From contig NZ_JABURL010000036.1 in the NCBI RefSeq assembly GCF_014762705.1, positions 1 to 64,000 of the forward strand: 64,000 nt of DNA, read 5' to 3'. Positions 27,214 to 36,327 of the stretch are shown here, in pieces (position 1 is the first letter of the stretch; each line of letters starts with the position of its first letter). The notes below the pieces were generated by a model that worked only from the letters and a program-made list of their open reading frames with translations, was not told where the DNA came from and searched no databases. The position numbers and the translations under genes were made by a program. Source of the DNA: Cyclobacterium sp. (lineage in GTDB: Bacteria > Bacteroidota > Bacteroidia > Cytophagales > Cyclobacteriaceae).

Positions 27214-27479
27214 GATTTTTATAAGTTTAGAAATTTAAAAAATGGAATCAATTCCTCCAATTTCTACCATAAATGATGCCAGTATTTACTTGCATCGGTA
27301 CTTTAATGAAACTTATAATTTCTACTGAAATTAGACATGATCCAAGCGATCGATTTGCAGACGAATGGAAAACTCAAGGATTTCTATCTTTTTTTGAAGG
27401 AAATTTTCCAACGATAATAAAAGTTTGAAAAAATTTACTTTGATGCTTGTAACTCCTTATATTTATTAAAAACTAACTA

Positions 27480-27914
27480 ATGACTGAAGGTATTCGTTGG
27501 GAGCAAAGATTTTCAAATTATGATAAGGCATTAAACAAACCGTCCCAAGCTGTGACTCAGGCAGGGGATAAGGGACTTTCAGAATTGGAGGTTGAAGGAT
27601 TGATCCAACGATTTGAATACACTTATGAGTTAGCTTGGAAAACGCTTCAGGATTTTATCAAGCAGCAAGGCTATACGGAAATAAACGGTCCTGGTCAGGT
27701 TTTAAATCAAGCGTTTGAAATGGGTCTGATTAACAATCCACAAAGCTGGAGAAGATTGAAAAAAAGCAGGGAGCTGACATCTCATACTTACGACAGTAAA
27801 ACTGCCAAAATCATTGCAGATGCTATCATCAAAGAATATTATGGTCTGTTTACGTTTCTTTGGGAGAAACTAGACAAGCTTAAAAGCGGAAAGACAGGAA
27901 ATTTATTCTCATGA
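27480..27914 (+). CDS. HEPN/HepT-like nucleotidyltransferase substrate-binding protein (toxin candidate)
   Basis: 144 residues, all-helical, of the HI0074 family. YTYELAWKTLQDF (about 49-61) is the family signature and the RX4HXY motif is seen as RELTSHTY (about 101-108), the putative RNase site whose Tyr is modified by the partner in known MntA-HepT systems. Its stop overlaps the start of the nucleotidyltransferase gene (ATGA), so the two are translationally coupled. Together they form a MNT/HEPN pair, probably a type VII toxin-antitoxin module. Confidence 0.85.
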   Translation: MTEGIRWEQRFSNYDKALNKPSQAVTQAGDKGLSELEVEGLIQRFEYTYELAWKTLQDFIKQQGYTEINGPGQVLNQAFEMGLINNPQSWRRLKKSRELTSHTYDSKTAKIIADAIIKEYYGLFTFLWEKLDKLKSGKTGNLFS

Positions 27915-28270
27915 AAACAGGAATACCAGGAGAAGTATGGAATGAAATCTCTGACGTTTTCGAAAATTTTTCTAAAATAACTCAGGTAATCCTATTTGGG
28001 TCACGAGCAATGGGAAATTTTAGGGAAGGTTCGGATATTGATCTGGCAGTAAAAGGGGAAAATTTAGCCCTAAATGATTTATTGGATATCGAAGCTGCCC
28101 TGGAGGACTTGCAATTGCTTTACAATTTTGATTTGGTCAACTTTCTTCAAATCACCAATACAGCACTTAAAGACCACATTAATAGGGTGGGAAAGGTTGT
28201 TTACACCAAGAAAATACCGAACTCGGAATCATCTCCCCCTTCAATCTCAAAACATTACAACAATAAATAG
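27911..28270 (+). CDS. MntA-like minimal nucleotidyltransferase (antitoxin candidate)
   Basis: 119 residues. The nucleotidyltransferase motif GSRAMGNFREGSDIDLAV (about 32-49) supplies the GSx10DxD residues, with a third acidic residue expected in FDLVNF (about 74-79). Such proteins add AMP to a tyrosine of HepT and so silence it. It overlaps the HepT-like gene by 4 nt. The tail after about residue 100 is polar and probably disordered. It converges with the aldo/keto reductase gene. Confidence 0.85.
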   Translation: MKTGIPGEVWNEISDVFENFSKITQVILFGSRAMGNFREGSDIDLAVKGENLALNDLLDIEAALEDLQLLYNFDLVNFLQITNTALKDHINRVGKVVYTKKIPNSESSPPSISKHYNNK

Positions 28271-28299
28271 GAAAAACCTCAGCACAATTAAAGGACCCC

Positions 28300-29292
28300 T
28301 CATAACACCCTGCTCTCCGTCTGCCAAAGATCTGCATTGGGCCCGAGTTCTTTCTTAAGCGGATCGGTGATTTTATTGAGTCTGCTGACCATATCCGGAG
28401 TAAGCCTGACCTTCATAGTACCCATATTTTTCTTTACCTGGTCCGCATTTCTGCCACCCACAATGGTAGCTGCCACACCCTGCTGCTCTAGTAACCAGGC
28501 CAGGCTGAGGTTGCCCATAGGGACATTCAGCTCCTCAGCAAAAGCCTTGATTTGTCCGATAACTTCAAAAGTTAATGCCTCGCAACCCTTGTCCTGATGT
28601 CTGGATTGGGATCTTTCTTTGGAAAAATGCCTGGTCCTGGCCCTGTCATCAGGCACTTCATTTTCAGAGGAAAATTTTCCGGTAAGAAGTCCCTGCATGA
28701 TGGGGGAATAGCAAAGTACCGGCACCTCATCTTCAATGCATTTGGGTAAAATACTATACTCTATAGCCCTGAAAAGCAGGTTATAGGCCATCTGATTACT
28801 ACTGATAGGATATATCGATTGTTTACAGGTTTCCAGGCTTTTCACACCAAAGTTAGATACCCCATAGGCCCTGATTTTACCCTGTTCCCGGAGTTGCTGC
28901 AGTGCCCCCAACGTGTCCTCAAGGGGAACCTCCGGATTGGGCCAGTGCAACTGATACAGGTCTATATAATCCGTTTGGAGATTTTTCAATCCTCTTTCGC
29001 AGGCCCGGATAAGGTCTTGCGGCAAAAAATCTCCGGGACCCACTTTGGAAGCGATTTCTATCTGCTTTCTTTCGGCACCCAAGGCTTCTGCCAGCAGGTT
29101 TTCAGATGCCCCGGCACCATACGCTTCGGCCGTATCAAAGGTAGTGATTCCCTGGTCAAAAGCTTCTTTTAAAGCAGCGAGGGAATCTCTTTTATCCTGG
29201 GGGCCCCAGTTGAAGCCCCCAACGACGGCCCAGCAGCCAAAAATCAATCGGGAAATTTCCAACGAACTGTGGGGCAATACATACTTTTCCAT
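28300..29292 (-). CDS. Aldo/keto reductase
   Basis: 330 residues, a TIM-barrel AKR. The catalytic tetrad is visible: Asp and Tyr in DTAEAYG (about 54-60), Lys in ASKVG (about 82) and His in YQLHWP (about 115-120). The C-terminal NADPH-binding stretch (AATIVGGRNADQVKKNM) is also present. It may act on aldehydes or sugars; the substrate is not indicated. The remnant of a histidine kinase lies 72 nt upstream on the same strand. Confidence 0.9.
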   Translation of the reverse strand: MEKYVLPHSSLEISRLIFGCWAVVGGFNWGPQDKRDSLAALKEAFDQGITTFDTAEAYGAGASENLLAEALGAERKQIEIASKVGPGDFLPQDLIRACERGLKNLQTDYIDLYQLHWPNPEVPLEDTLGALQQLREQGKIRAYGVSNFGVKSLETCKQSIYPISSNQMAYNLLFRAIEYSILPKCIEDEVPVLCYSPIMQGLLTGKFSSENEVPDDRARTRHFSKERSQSRHQDKGCEALTFEVIGQIKAFAEELNVPMGNLSLAWLLEQQGVAATIVGGRNADQVKKNMGTMKVRLTPDMVSRLNKITDPLKKELGPNADLWQTESRVL

Positions 29293-29364
29293 GGTTATAT
29301 CAGGTTATTTTATCAGTCAAAAAAAAGAATTTTGCTGCCAAAATCAAACCAAAAAGCCAAAAAA

Positions 29365-29598
29365 TCAAACCGGCAACCGCACTTCAAACCTGGCATATTC
29401 CCCTAATTTAGAATCAATTTTCAGAGAACCACCCATATTATCAACCAGGTGTTTGACCAGTGAAATATTTGTACCGGCCACTTTCCCTGCCAATTTGGTC
29501 AGGTCTTTCAGGCTGTTCTCCAACTCACTGTTATCCAGGTCGTAATCGGCCAACTGCAATAGCCTGTCGAATTCATCCTCAGGGATGGGGATTTCCAT
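29365..29598 (-). pseudogene. Probable internal-deletion remnant of a GAF-domain histidine kinase
   Basis: 77 residues from ATG to stop. Residues 1-48 resemble the first part of a GAF sensor domain (pattern E..RL..L..YD, then LTKLAGKVAGTNISLV). Residues from about 44 to the end (SLVKHLVDNMGGSLKIDSKLG, ending FEVRLPV) match the last part of a histidine kinase ATPase domain, which normally comes some 300 residues later. The two ends join at ISLV, a string that occurs naturally in both places, so a deletion through short homology is a simple explanation. The frame is intact, so the product may still be made, but it lacks the H-box and the ATP-binding core. Confidence 0.6.
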
Positions 29599-29773
29599 AA
29601 AAATAGCTGTTTATTTTTCTGGAAAAGTAATCCGAAATATCACCATATCCAAAAATGGATGAATAATTAAACCTTGTATTCGTTAAATAAGGAAACCCAA
29701 AAATTTCCCTTTTGCAAGGAGTGATGAATAAATTAAATGTATTCTTAGGGAAGTACTTATACCAATACCAAAA

Positions 29774-31318
29774 TCAATTCTTCTCCAGTACAACCTTATA
29801 ACTTGGATCGTCATCCGCATAATTGACATTGATGATTTTTTTTGCGTTTTCAAGCAAAATTTTGCTGCTATTGGTCAGGTGTCGGATATACACGGTCTTC
29901 CCAAGTTTATCATAACGCTCTGTAACCTTGTTAATAGCCTCTATTCCGGAATGGTCTACTACCCTGCTTTCTCTGAAGTCAATAATAATCTCATCCGGAT
30001 CATTGATGGGGTCAAATTTTTCGCTGAAGGTGGTAGCTGAAGCAAAAAACAAAGGACCATACATCTCATAATGTTTTACCCCGTTTTCATCAATCCTTTT
30101 CCTTGCCCGAATCCTTTTTGAATTTTCCCAGGAATAAACCAAAGCAGAAACGATGACCCCAACCAGCACTGCGAGCGCAAGATTATGCAATATTACCGTG
30201 ATCAGGGTGACCAGCACCATAACGAGCATATCGGGTCTTGGTACTTTCCCAAATACTTTCAAAGAGGCCCATTCAAATGTACTGATGGCCACCATAAACA
30301 TCAATCCCACCAAAGCGGCCATGGGTACCATCTCTATGTATTCGGAAAAAAAGAGGATAAACAACAATAAGGTTACTGCGGCCAACCCGCTCGAAATCCT
30401 GCTTCTCCCCCCGGCGTTTACATTGATCAGACTTTGTCCCAGCATGGCACAGCCTCCCATACCGCCAAAGAATCCGGTCGCAACATTACCGATGCCCTGG
30501 GCTATACATTCTTTGTTGCCATGGCCCCGGGTCTCTGTTATCTCATCAATTAAAGTGAGGGAAAGCAGGGATTCAATCAACCCTACTCCGGCCATGATGG
30601 CAGAGTAGGGAAATATAATCAGTAAAGTCTCCCAGGTAAAAGGAATCATTGGGATATGGAACTGCGGCAAGCTTCCTTTGATGGAGGCAATATCGCCTAC
30701 GGTCTTTGTATCTACTCCGCCAAAAATAACAATGACCGAGATTACCAAAATTGCCGTAAGGGATGATGGTACAGCTTTGGTCAGCTTTGGCAAAAACTTG
30801 ATGATGAACATGGTCAGCAATACCAGTCCAAGCATTACATACAACTTGCTTCCACTGATCCATACCAGTGTTCCCGATGCATTGATTTCCTTAAACTGAC
30901 TGAATTGGGACATGAATATGATAATGGCAAGACCATTAACAAATCCAAATATCACAGGGTGAGGCACCAGGCGAATGAGCTTGCCCAGTTTGAGCAAACC
31001 CACCACTATCTGGATCAAACCCATCAAAACGGCAGCCGCAAAAAGATACTCTACCCCATGATTAATTACCAAAGCCACAACAATCACTGCAACTGCACCA
31101 GTAGCGCCTGAAATCATGCCCGGCCTGCCCCCTAAAATTGATGTAACAAGACCAATTATAAAAGCAGTATACAAGCCTACCAGAGGACTAACGCCCGCAA
31201 TGATTGAAAACGCAACCGCTTCTGGCACCAAGGCCAGTGCAACGGTCAATCCGGATAATACTTCATCTTTTAAATTGTATTGCTTGGGCCGAAATAAACG
31301 GTAAAACATTTGCGTCAT
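29774..31318 (-). CDS. SulP-family anion transporter with STAS domain
   Basis: 514 residues with about 12-14 membrane helices. LTVALALVPEAVAFSIIAGVSPLVGLYTA (positions about 24-52) is the SulP signature, and the C-terminal STAS domain (about 425-505) contains the DHSGIEAI loop. Such proteins carry sulfate, bicarbonate or other anions in symport or exchange; bacterial short forms close to this one are often sodium-bicarbonate transporters. A good promoter at 31474-31505 leaves a leader of about 150 nt with pairing segments. Monocistronic. Confidence 0.88.
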   Translation of the reverse strand: MTQMFYRLFRPKQYNLKDEVLSGLTVALALVPEAVAFSIIAGVSPLVGLYTAFIIGLVTSILGGRPGMISGATGAVAVIVVALVINHGVEYLFAAAVLMGLIQIVVGLLKLGKLIRLVPHPVIFGFVNGLAIIIFMSQFSQFKEINASGTLVWISGSKLYVMLGLVLLTMFIIKFLPKLTKAVPSSLTAILVISVIVIFGGVDTKTVGDIASIKGSLPQFHIPMIPFTWETLLIIFPYSAIMAGVGLIESLLSLTLIDEITETRGHGNKECIAQGIGNVATGFFGGMGGCAMLGQSLINVNAGGRSRISSGLAAVTLLLFILFFSEYIEMVPMAALVGLMFMVAISTFEWASLKVFGKVPRPDMLVMVLVTLITVILHNLALAVLVGVIVSALVYSWENSKRIRARKRIDENGVKHYEMYGPLFFASATTFSEKFDPINDPDEIIIDFRESRVVDHSGIEAINKVTERYDKLGKTVYIRHLTNSSKILLENAKKIINVNYADDDPSYKVVLEKN

Positions 31319-31806
31319 AAGCTACGCTGATTTTTTGGTGAATAAATCGTAAATAAGGGGAAAGATCGTAAAAGGATATCTCGGGCGATAAAATAAAAAA
31401 CGCAGCAAATTACCTTTGGTTAAGGCGGAGTGGGTCTGTATTTTTCTAAACTGTAACCTTTCATTTTGCTCTGCAAAAGTAAAAACAATTTATAGCGATA
31501 CAAAATTTTACCTAAAACAAAAATTAACCTATAAACAAAACTTTATTCTAAATAAACCACTATTTATCTGATTTTTAGCAAAGTACGCTTATTTTTAGTA
31601 GAACTATTTAGAATTAGATGCCAGGATATATTTTTATTAAATTGAAATTAACATTTAATCATCATTGAATTAACTCAAAAATCGAATTAAATGCTATCCG
31701 GCTTAAATGTTTGTAAACAATCCATCTGTTCTACATTGGAACCCGCCAGACAAGCCTCGCCATGAAAATGCCTGCTTTAGCAGTAATTTCCTTTAAAACC
31801 TTGGTG
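31319..31806. other. Intergenic region with the SulP leader
   Basis: 488 nt, no gene. It holds the SulP promoter and a leader whose minus-strand transcript has nested complementary segments: AGCAAA (31470-31465) with TTTGCT near 31410-31415, and GGTTA with TAACC inside. The part near 31510-31800 is AT-rich and contains the end of the catabolic operon; a weak hairpin CTGCT-AA-AGCAG occurs near 31770-31785 but has no T-run. Confidence 0.5.
31474..31505 (-). promoter_or_regulatory. SulP promoter, -33/-7 type
   Basis: On the minus strand TTTTG (31505-31501) is followed after exactly 19 nt by TACTTTTG (31481-31474). This matches the Bacteroidota consensus TTTG-N19-TAnnTTTG fully. The start of transcription should be near 31467, about 150 nt before the SulP ATG. 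Confidence 0.75.
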
Positions 31807-33096
31807 TCAATTGCTTCTTAAAGGCTTAAAAACTATGGTTTTATCAGGATTAATCTTCAACCACATGAAAATGGCCATGATGTTTAACAGGGCTCCAATG
31901 ATAAAAAATGGAGTTACGGATCCGGTCCAATCCCTAAGATAGGGAAAGGCCAATGCGGTGATAAAAGAACCAATATTACCAGCCATGTTCATGGTGCCAG
32001 AAACGGCCCCGGAATGTGATTTTCCAATATCATTGCATAAGGTCCAGGATGGACTGATGGTCATGTCTGCTCCAAAAATAGCAACGGACAAAAAGAAGAT
32101 AGAAGACATGATGTTGCCGGAATACAAGCTGGCCAACAGCCCAAATGCAGCCAGACCGAATCCTATAACTGCCGGGATGGTTCTGGACCATTTAAACCGG
32201 CCACTTTTGTAAATGCTGTCTACCAGCCATCCGGAAAACATGTTGCCAAAAGCTCCTGCCACCAGGGGCAAAGAAGAATAGAGGCCGGCCTCGATATTGT
32301 CCAGCATAAATTGATTCTTGACATGAGGAAACAACCAGGTAAGGCAAAAGAAAAACGTGAAATTACTGGCAAAATATTGTCCCATGGCCAGCCGCAAATT
32401 CCTGGACCTGACCAGGGATAGGACTGAGAATGCGGAAATTTCTTCCTTTTGCTGCCTGGACCCCTCCAGTACAATTTCCTCCTTTTCATATTCAGATACC
32501 ATGGGATGGTCTTCGGGATTGTCCCTGAACAGAAAATACCAGGCAAGTGCCCATACTATGCCCAGAAGCCCCAGCGTAAAAAAAGTGTTCCTCCATCCGA
32601 GCGAATCAATAACAATGGCTATCAAAGGCAGAGCAAATGCAGCACCAAACCTTCCCCCGGAAAAATTGATCCCATTGACAATGCCCCTTTCGCTGATAGG
32701 TATCCAATGATAAACCGCCTTGGATATGCCGGGATAAGCTCCGGCCTCCCCTACACCAAAGAAAAACCGGATAAAAAACAAGCTGATAAAATTAGTGACT
32801 GCACCCGTCAATGCGGTAAAAAGAGACCATAAACTAACCACAGCAGCCAATGCCCTCCTGGGACCAAATCTGTCGGATAAAATGCCCAAAGGGGTTTGAA
32901 AAAGAGCGTATCCCATTGCAAACATGGACAATACCCAACCAAATTGTTTATCACTTAATTGCAAATCAGCTGTGATGGGTTCTTTGGCCACCGAGATGCC
33001 AATCCGGTCAACGTAGACCAACATGGATAACAGAAATGTTCCCCCCACCATAAAATACCTGCTTGGGATGATTGGTTTTTGTTTTAGATTGCTCAC
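31807..33096 (-). CDS. MFS transporter, anion:cation symporter type (sugar acid uptake)
   Basis: 429 residues with 12 membrane helices. The loop between helices 2 and 3 reads GILSDRFGPRRAL (about 73-85), the MFS signature, and the region YVDRIGISVAKEPITADLQLSD near the N-terminus is typical of the ACS family, which carries galactonate, glucarate, tartrate and similar acids. Translation appears to start at GTG (33096); the next in-frame ATG is 15 residues later. It is the last gene of the catabolic cluster, 84 nt after the GntR gene. The family fits uptake of a sugar acid degraded by the cluster. Confidence 0.88.
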   Translation of the reverse strand: MSNLKQKPIIPSRYFMVGGTFLLSMLVYVDRIGISVAKEPITADLQLSDKQFGWVLSMFAMGYALFQTPLGILSDRFGPRRALAAVVSLWSLFTALTGAVTNFISLFFIRFFFGVGEAGAYPGISKAVYHWIPISERGIVNGINFSGGRFGAAFALPLIAIVIDSLGWRNTFFTLGLLGIVWALAWYFLFRDNPEDHPMVSEYEKEEIVLEGSRQQKEEISAFSVLSLVRSRNLRLAMGQYFASNFTFFFCLTWLFPHVKNQFMLDNIEAGLYSSLPLVAGAFGNMFSGWLVDSIYKSGRFKWSRTIPAVIGFGLAAFGLLASLYSGNIMSSIFFLSVAIFGADMTISPSWTLCNDIGKSHSGAVSGTMNMAGNIGSFITALAFPYLRDWTGSVTPFFIIGALLNIMAIFMWLKINPDKTIVFKPLRSN

Positions 33097-33180
33097 TTTG
33101 ATTTTGGGTTTTTTGTTAAATGACTGTACTGCGTTTAAATAGCAGCACGTAGCATCCTGATATTTTTAATGGTTAGTCCC

Positions 33181-33825
33181 TCATTTTTGCAACTCCTCCT
33201 TCAATTTTTTTTCAATGACTTCTTTTGATTTTATCAGATGGGATTTCATGGCCTTTTCCGCTGCTTCGGGATTCCTATCCAAAATAGCAGCTACAATATC
33301 CAAATGGTCCTGTAGGGTATGTTCAGGGGGGCGTATCAGGCCTATCCTTTCAATATAGGTAATGAGGTTGCCTTGCTTGAACAGTTTGTACAAGTACCTG
33401 TTCCGGCACTTTTCGACAATGAAATCATGAAACTGGGTATCGGTCTTTTTGTAACTTTCATATTCTCCCTCTTTGCTGTTTTCATAGGGTTGAAAAAAAT
33501 GTCTGAGCTTTTGGGCATCGGCAGGGGTAATGTTTTTTGCCAGAATGCCGGCAGCCGTGGATTCCAATGCGATCCTGCAATCAAAAATTTCGAGTATTTC
33601 TTTGTTGTCTATGGTTTTGACTTTAAATCCAGTCTTATTTTTGGGTTCAATGAGGTTTTCGGATTCAAGCATGTGCAGGGCGACGCGAAGCGGTGTCCTA
33701 CTGATGCCCATTTGCGCAGCCAGTTTTTCCTGAATAATTTTCTGACCGGGAGCCAGCTTCCCGTTTATAATCATTTTTCGAAGCTCCCGGTAGGCTTGAA
33801 TGCCCAATTCATCGTTTTTCAGCAT
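33181..33825 (-). CDS. GntR-family (FCD) transcriptional regulator
   Basis: 214 residues. The winged helix-turn-helix is at about residues 8-68 (LRKMIINGKLAPGQKI, then GISRTPLRVALHMLE), followed by an all-helical FCD domain (about 80-205) with metal-binding histidines in FHDFIV and DHLDIV. FCD regulators usually sense a sugar acid. A 30-bp palindrome (33856-33885) with GTATAC repeats lies 31-60 nt upstream of its ATG and is probably its operator. It is encoded within the cluster it likely controls. Confidence 0.9.
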   Translation of the reverse strand: MLKNDELGIQAYRELRKMIINGKLAPGQKIIQEKLAAQMGISRTPLRVALHMLESENLIEPKNKTGFKVKTIDNKEILEIFDCRIALESTAAGILAKNITPADAQKLRHFFQPYENSKEGEYESYKKTDTQFHDFIVEKCRNRYLYKLFKQGNLITYIERIGLIRPPEHTLQDHLDIVAAILDRNPEAAEKAMKSHLIKSKEVIEKKLKEELQK

Positions 33826-33855
33826 TTTCTTAAGGTTTTGATAAGCTATAAATGT

Positions 33856-33885
33856 TTTTAGTATACAGTATACAAAATACTAAAA
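33856..33885. promoter_or_regulatory. Probable GntR operator
   Basis: Outer arms TTTTAGTAT and ATACTAAAA are perfect 9-bp inverted repeats. Inside lies GTATAC-A-GTATAC (33861-33873), itself a perfect odd palindrome. FCD-type GntR proteins typically bind GTATAC-like sequences. The site is in the gap between the Gfo/Idh/MocA gene and the gntR gene. An 11-bp match occurs at 44988-44998. Confidence 0.7.
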
Positions 33886-33898
33886 TAGGCATTTATGC

Positions 33899-34936
33899 TC
33901 ATTTTATCTGGCTTACCGGAAAATTAGTTTTTGTACGGTTTGACTGGTAGATGGCTTCAACCACCTTCAGGGTTTTGAGATAATCCTCAATTCCCGTTTC
34001 AAAGGGTGTATTGTTAATAATTCCATTGATAAAATGTTCCTGACAGGAATACACACTGTCTCCGGAAAATCCAGTCTCAGTAGGCTTAAAAGAGAGTTTA
34101 TGCACCTGCAGTCCCAGAGGTTTGATGGATATTTCACCATTGGGGTGCAGGATGATGCTTCCCTGATCCCCTTCCACCAGCATTTCTCCAAAGGTAAATC
34201 TGGCATTATCGTGTAAGGGCTCATTGTATCGGTTGGCATCAAAAAGGGCTGTGCAACCTGATTTAAAACGGAAAAAAACCATTCCGGTATCTTCTCCCTG
34301 AATGATGGGATTGAGGGTTTTCAGGTTGGCGAAAACCTCGCTCACTTCTCCTTCAAGAAAACGAAAGGTATCCACAAAATGTACCCCTGTCTCATGAATC
34401 AGTAACCTGGGCATGGTCCTGAAATAGGGTTGCCTGTCCAGATAGGCATTTTCCCCCCAGCCATCTCCAAGCCTCATTTTGAAGGTATACTGAAATATTT
34501 TTTTTCCAATTTTTCCTTCATCGATCAGAGATTTGATTTCCCGGTACCAGGGCTGAAACCGCCAGTTTTCATGTACCATAAAGCGGACTTCTGCATTCTT
34601 TACCAGATTCCTGATTTCCCTGGCTTCTTTGTAGGTATCTGCCAGGGGTTTTTGGCATATGATGTGAATTCCTTTGGATAACGCAATTTCAATGATGGCT
34701 TTATGAGTCACCGGAGGGGTTACAATGTCGATAAAATCTGGCTTTTCCTTGTCCAGCATGGTTTCCAAATCAGCATAAACCCCCGGAATCTTGAAGTTTT
34801 TTGCATATAACCTGGCCTTTTGAATGTCCTTGTCACATATTGCCATTAGTTCAACCTTCTCCATTCTGGACCAGGCATCTCCATGAAACTGACTGAAATA
34901 TCCAGCACCAACAATCACCCCTTTCAATTTTTTCAT
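33899..34936 (-). CDS. Gfo/Idh/MocA-family oxidoreductase
   Basis: 345 residues. The Rossmann motif VGAGYFSQFH is at about 9-18 and the catalytic Lys in CQKPLADT (about 94-101; the usual E of EKP is replaced by Q). The C-terminal part has the family's beta-sheet domain with a conserved His in HETGVHFVD (about 176-184). It is an NAD(P)-dependent sugar or sugar-acid dehydrogenase. Its ATG overlaps the stop of the kinase gene (TAATG). In the cluster it would oxidise the imported acid, most likely next to the carboxyl group; this is an inference. Confidence 0.85.
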   Translation of the reverse strand: MKKLKGVIVGAGYFSQFHGDAWSRMEKVELMAICDKDIQKARLYAKNFKIPGVYADLETMLDKEKPDFIDIVTPPVTHKAIIEIALSKGIHIICQKPLADTYKEAREIRNLVKNAEVRFMVHENWRFQPWYREIKSLIDEGKIGKKIFQYTFKMRLGDGWGENAYLDRQPYFRTMPRLLIHETGVHFVDTFRFLEGEVSEVFANLKTLNPIIQGEDTGMVFFRFKSGCTALFDANRYNEPLHDNARFTFGEMLVEGDQGSIILHPNGEISIKPLGLQVHKLSFKPTETGFSGDSVYSCQEHFINGIINNTPFETGIEDYLKTLKVVEAIYQSNRTKTNFPVSQIK

Positions 34937-36324
34937 TAGTTTGAAGCGTTAACGGTGAACAAATCAAAGACGGTGGCAAGACTATCGGCATCTCCTACGT
35001 TACCGGGGTAAACCACATAAGGCATTCCGGGAAACCTGGTTTCATCTCCCATCTCCCACACAGGCACTCCCGGAATAATTTGCCCCAGGACTCTGGCTTT
35101 TTTCATCTTCAATCCCTTCACAGCAATATCGTTGGAGGTAATGCCTCCTTTGGCTATAAAGAATGCAGGTTGGGTTTTAATTTTTTTAACCAAACTGACC
35201 AAAAATCCAGTCACCTTTTCCCCAATGGCCAGACTTTCTTCCGGGCTACCTCCCGAAATCAGATTCCGGGAAGTGTACACCACGGCATGTATTCCGGAAG
35301 CCATACTACTTTCAATATTTTCCAGCATTTCTATCAGAAAGCTATCATTTGAAATTTCAGCATCAATAATTTTCTGCACCGAGAGGGGAATGGCTTTAAT
35401 CCCTTCTTTTTCCAAGAGCTGTTCAAGCTGAGAGGTAGATTTTTTCACATAGGAACCAACAATGACCAAACCGCCCAAAGGGGAAGACGAAACTTTATTT
35501 TGAGGTATCCAGGTCAAAGGTCCCATGCCCGAAAAGGCGGAAACAAATGAAGCGGCCGTCCTAAAATTAAACCCCTTGCCTTTTTTTATCAATCTGTGAA
35601 GAACCAGGCACGTTTTTTCCAATTCTTTATAGGTAGTATTATTGACCACCATCACATCTTGCGCACTTAGCGCACTCAATCTTTCAAAAATCACCTCTTC
35701 CCCCAAGGCTATGTCTTTTATCGACAGGGATTTTACCGCTTCACGTTTAATGCTACCAGCTGTTTTTTCTTCCACCCATTTGGTCAGATCTGAATGGGTA
35801 TAACCGAAACTTTTATCCCTGGCGAAAACTGTTTCTGAAACGGGTATCTTTCTACCCCCTTCCATGATGTAGTGGACATTGTCCTCGGTGATCCTTCCCC
35901 CTTCAAAAAAAGCCGGGATCAGCAGGGTGGGTAAATTGCCCAATCCTGCGCCATGGCTCAAAGCCTCCACTTCAGATGGGTAATAACCTCTGAGGGTGGA
36001 ATCACTCCTGCTAATAACCATAAAGCGACGGCCCGTTTTCTCAGCAGCGTTCAGCAGGTTTTGCCCGATTTCCCTGGCCCTTTCAGTGGCCTTAGCTTTG
36101 GGAAGGCTCCTGGTATTGGCCAGAACAAAAAACAATGGCGTTTTATTGGTAAATTCATCGATAAAAGCAACTTCTGTCCAATGACCCAGCACCGGCACAT
36201 CATGCGCCGTTTGTGTACCTGTAGGGTCGTCATCCACGATTACCAATGTTAAATGCTGCTCATAAAACAGCTTCCTTATCTCCTTTTCATAAGGTCTGTC
36301 CAGGGGATTCTTGCTATCCGTCAT
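34936..36324 (-). CDS. Four-carbon acid sugar kinase family protein (DUF1537)
   Basis: 462 residues, close to the family norm of 420-470. The N-terminal domain has DDDPTGTQTAHDVPV (about 31-45), the substrate-binding signature, and the C-terminal ATP-binding domain has KGGITSNDIAVKGL (about 386-399) and a glycine-rich GEVGDA-like end (NVGDADSLATVFD). Characterised members (OtnK, DtnK, LtnK, DenK) phosphorylate 3-oxo-tetronates made from threonate or erythronate. It shares the TAATG overlap with the oxidoreductase and lies 3 nt after the cyclase gene, so these genes are one operon. Confidence 0.92.
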   Translation of the reverse strand: MTDSKNPLDRPYEKEIRKLFYEQHLTLVIVDDDPTGTQTAHDVPVLGHWTEVAFIDEFTNKTPLFFVLANTRSLPKAKATERAREIGQNLLNAAEKTGRRFMVISRSDSTLRGYYPSEVEALSHGAGLGNLPTLLIPAFFEGGRITEDNVHYIMEGGRKIPVSETVFARDKSFGYTHSDLTKWVEEKTAGSIKREAVKSLSIKDIALGEEVIFERLSALSAQDVMVVNNTTYKELEKTCLVLHRLIKKGKGFNFRTAASFVSAFSGMGPLTWIPQNKVSSSPLGGLVIVGSYVKKSTSQLEQLLEKEGIKAIPLSVQKIIDAEISNDSFLIEMLENIESSMASGIHAVVYTSRNLISGGSPEESLAIGEKVTGFLVSLVKKIKTQPAFFIAKGGITSNDIAVKGLKMKKARVLGQIIPGVPVWEMGDETRFPGMPYVVYPGNVGDADSLATVFDLFTVNASN

Positions 36325-36327
36325 GCG

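Noticed and set aside
27265-27345. AATTTCTAC strings in front of the MNT/HEPN genes, similar to the 3' end of Cas12a repeats
   Set aside because: They occur without the stem partner, without regular spacing and without any cas gene.
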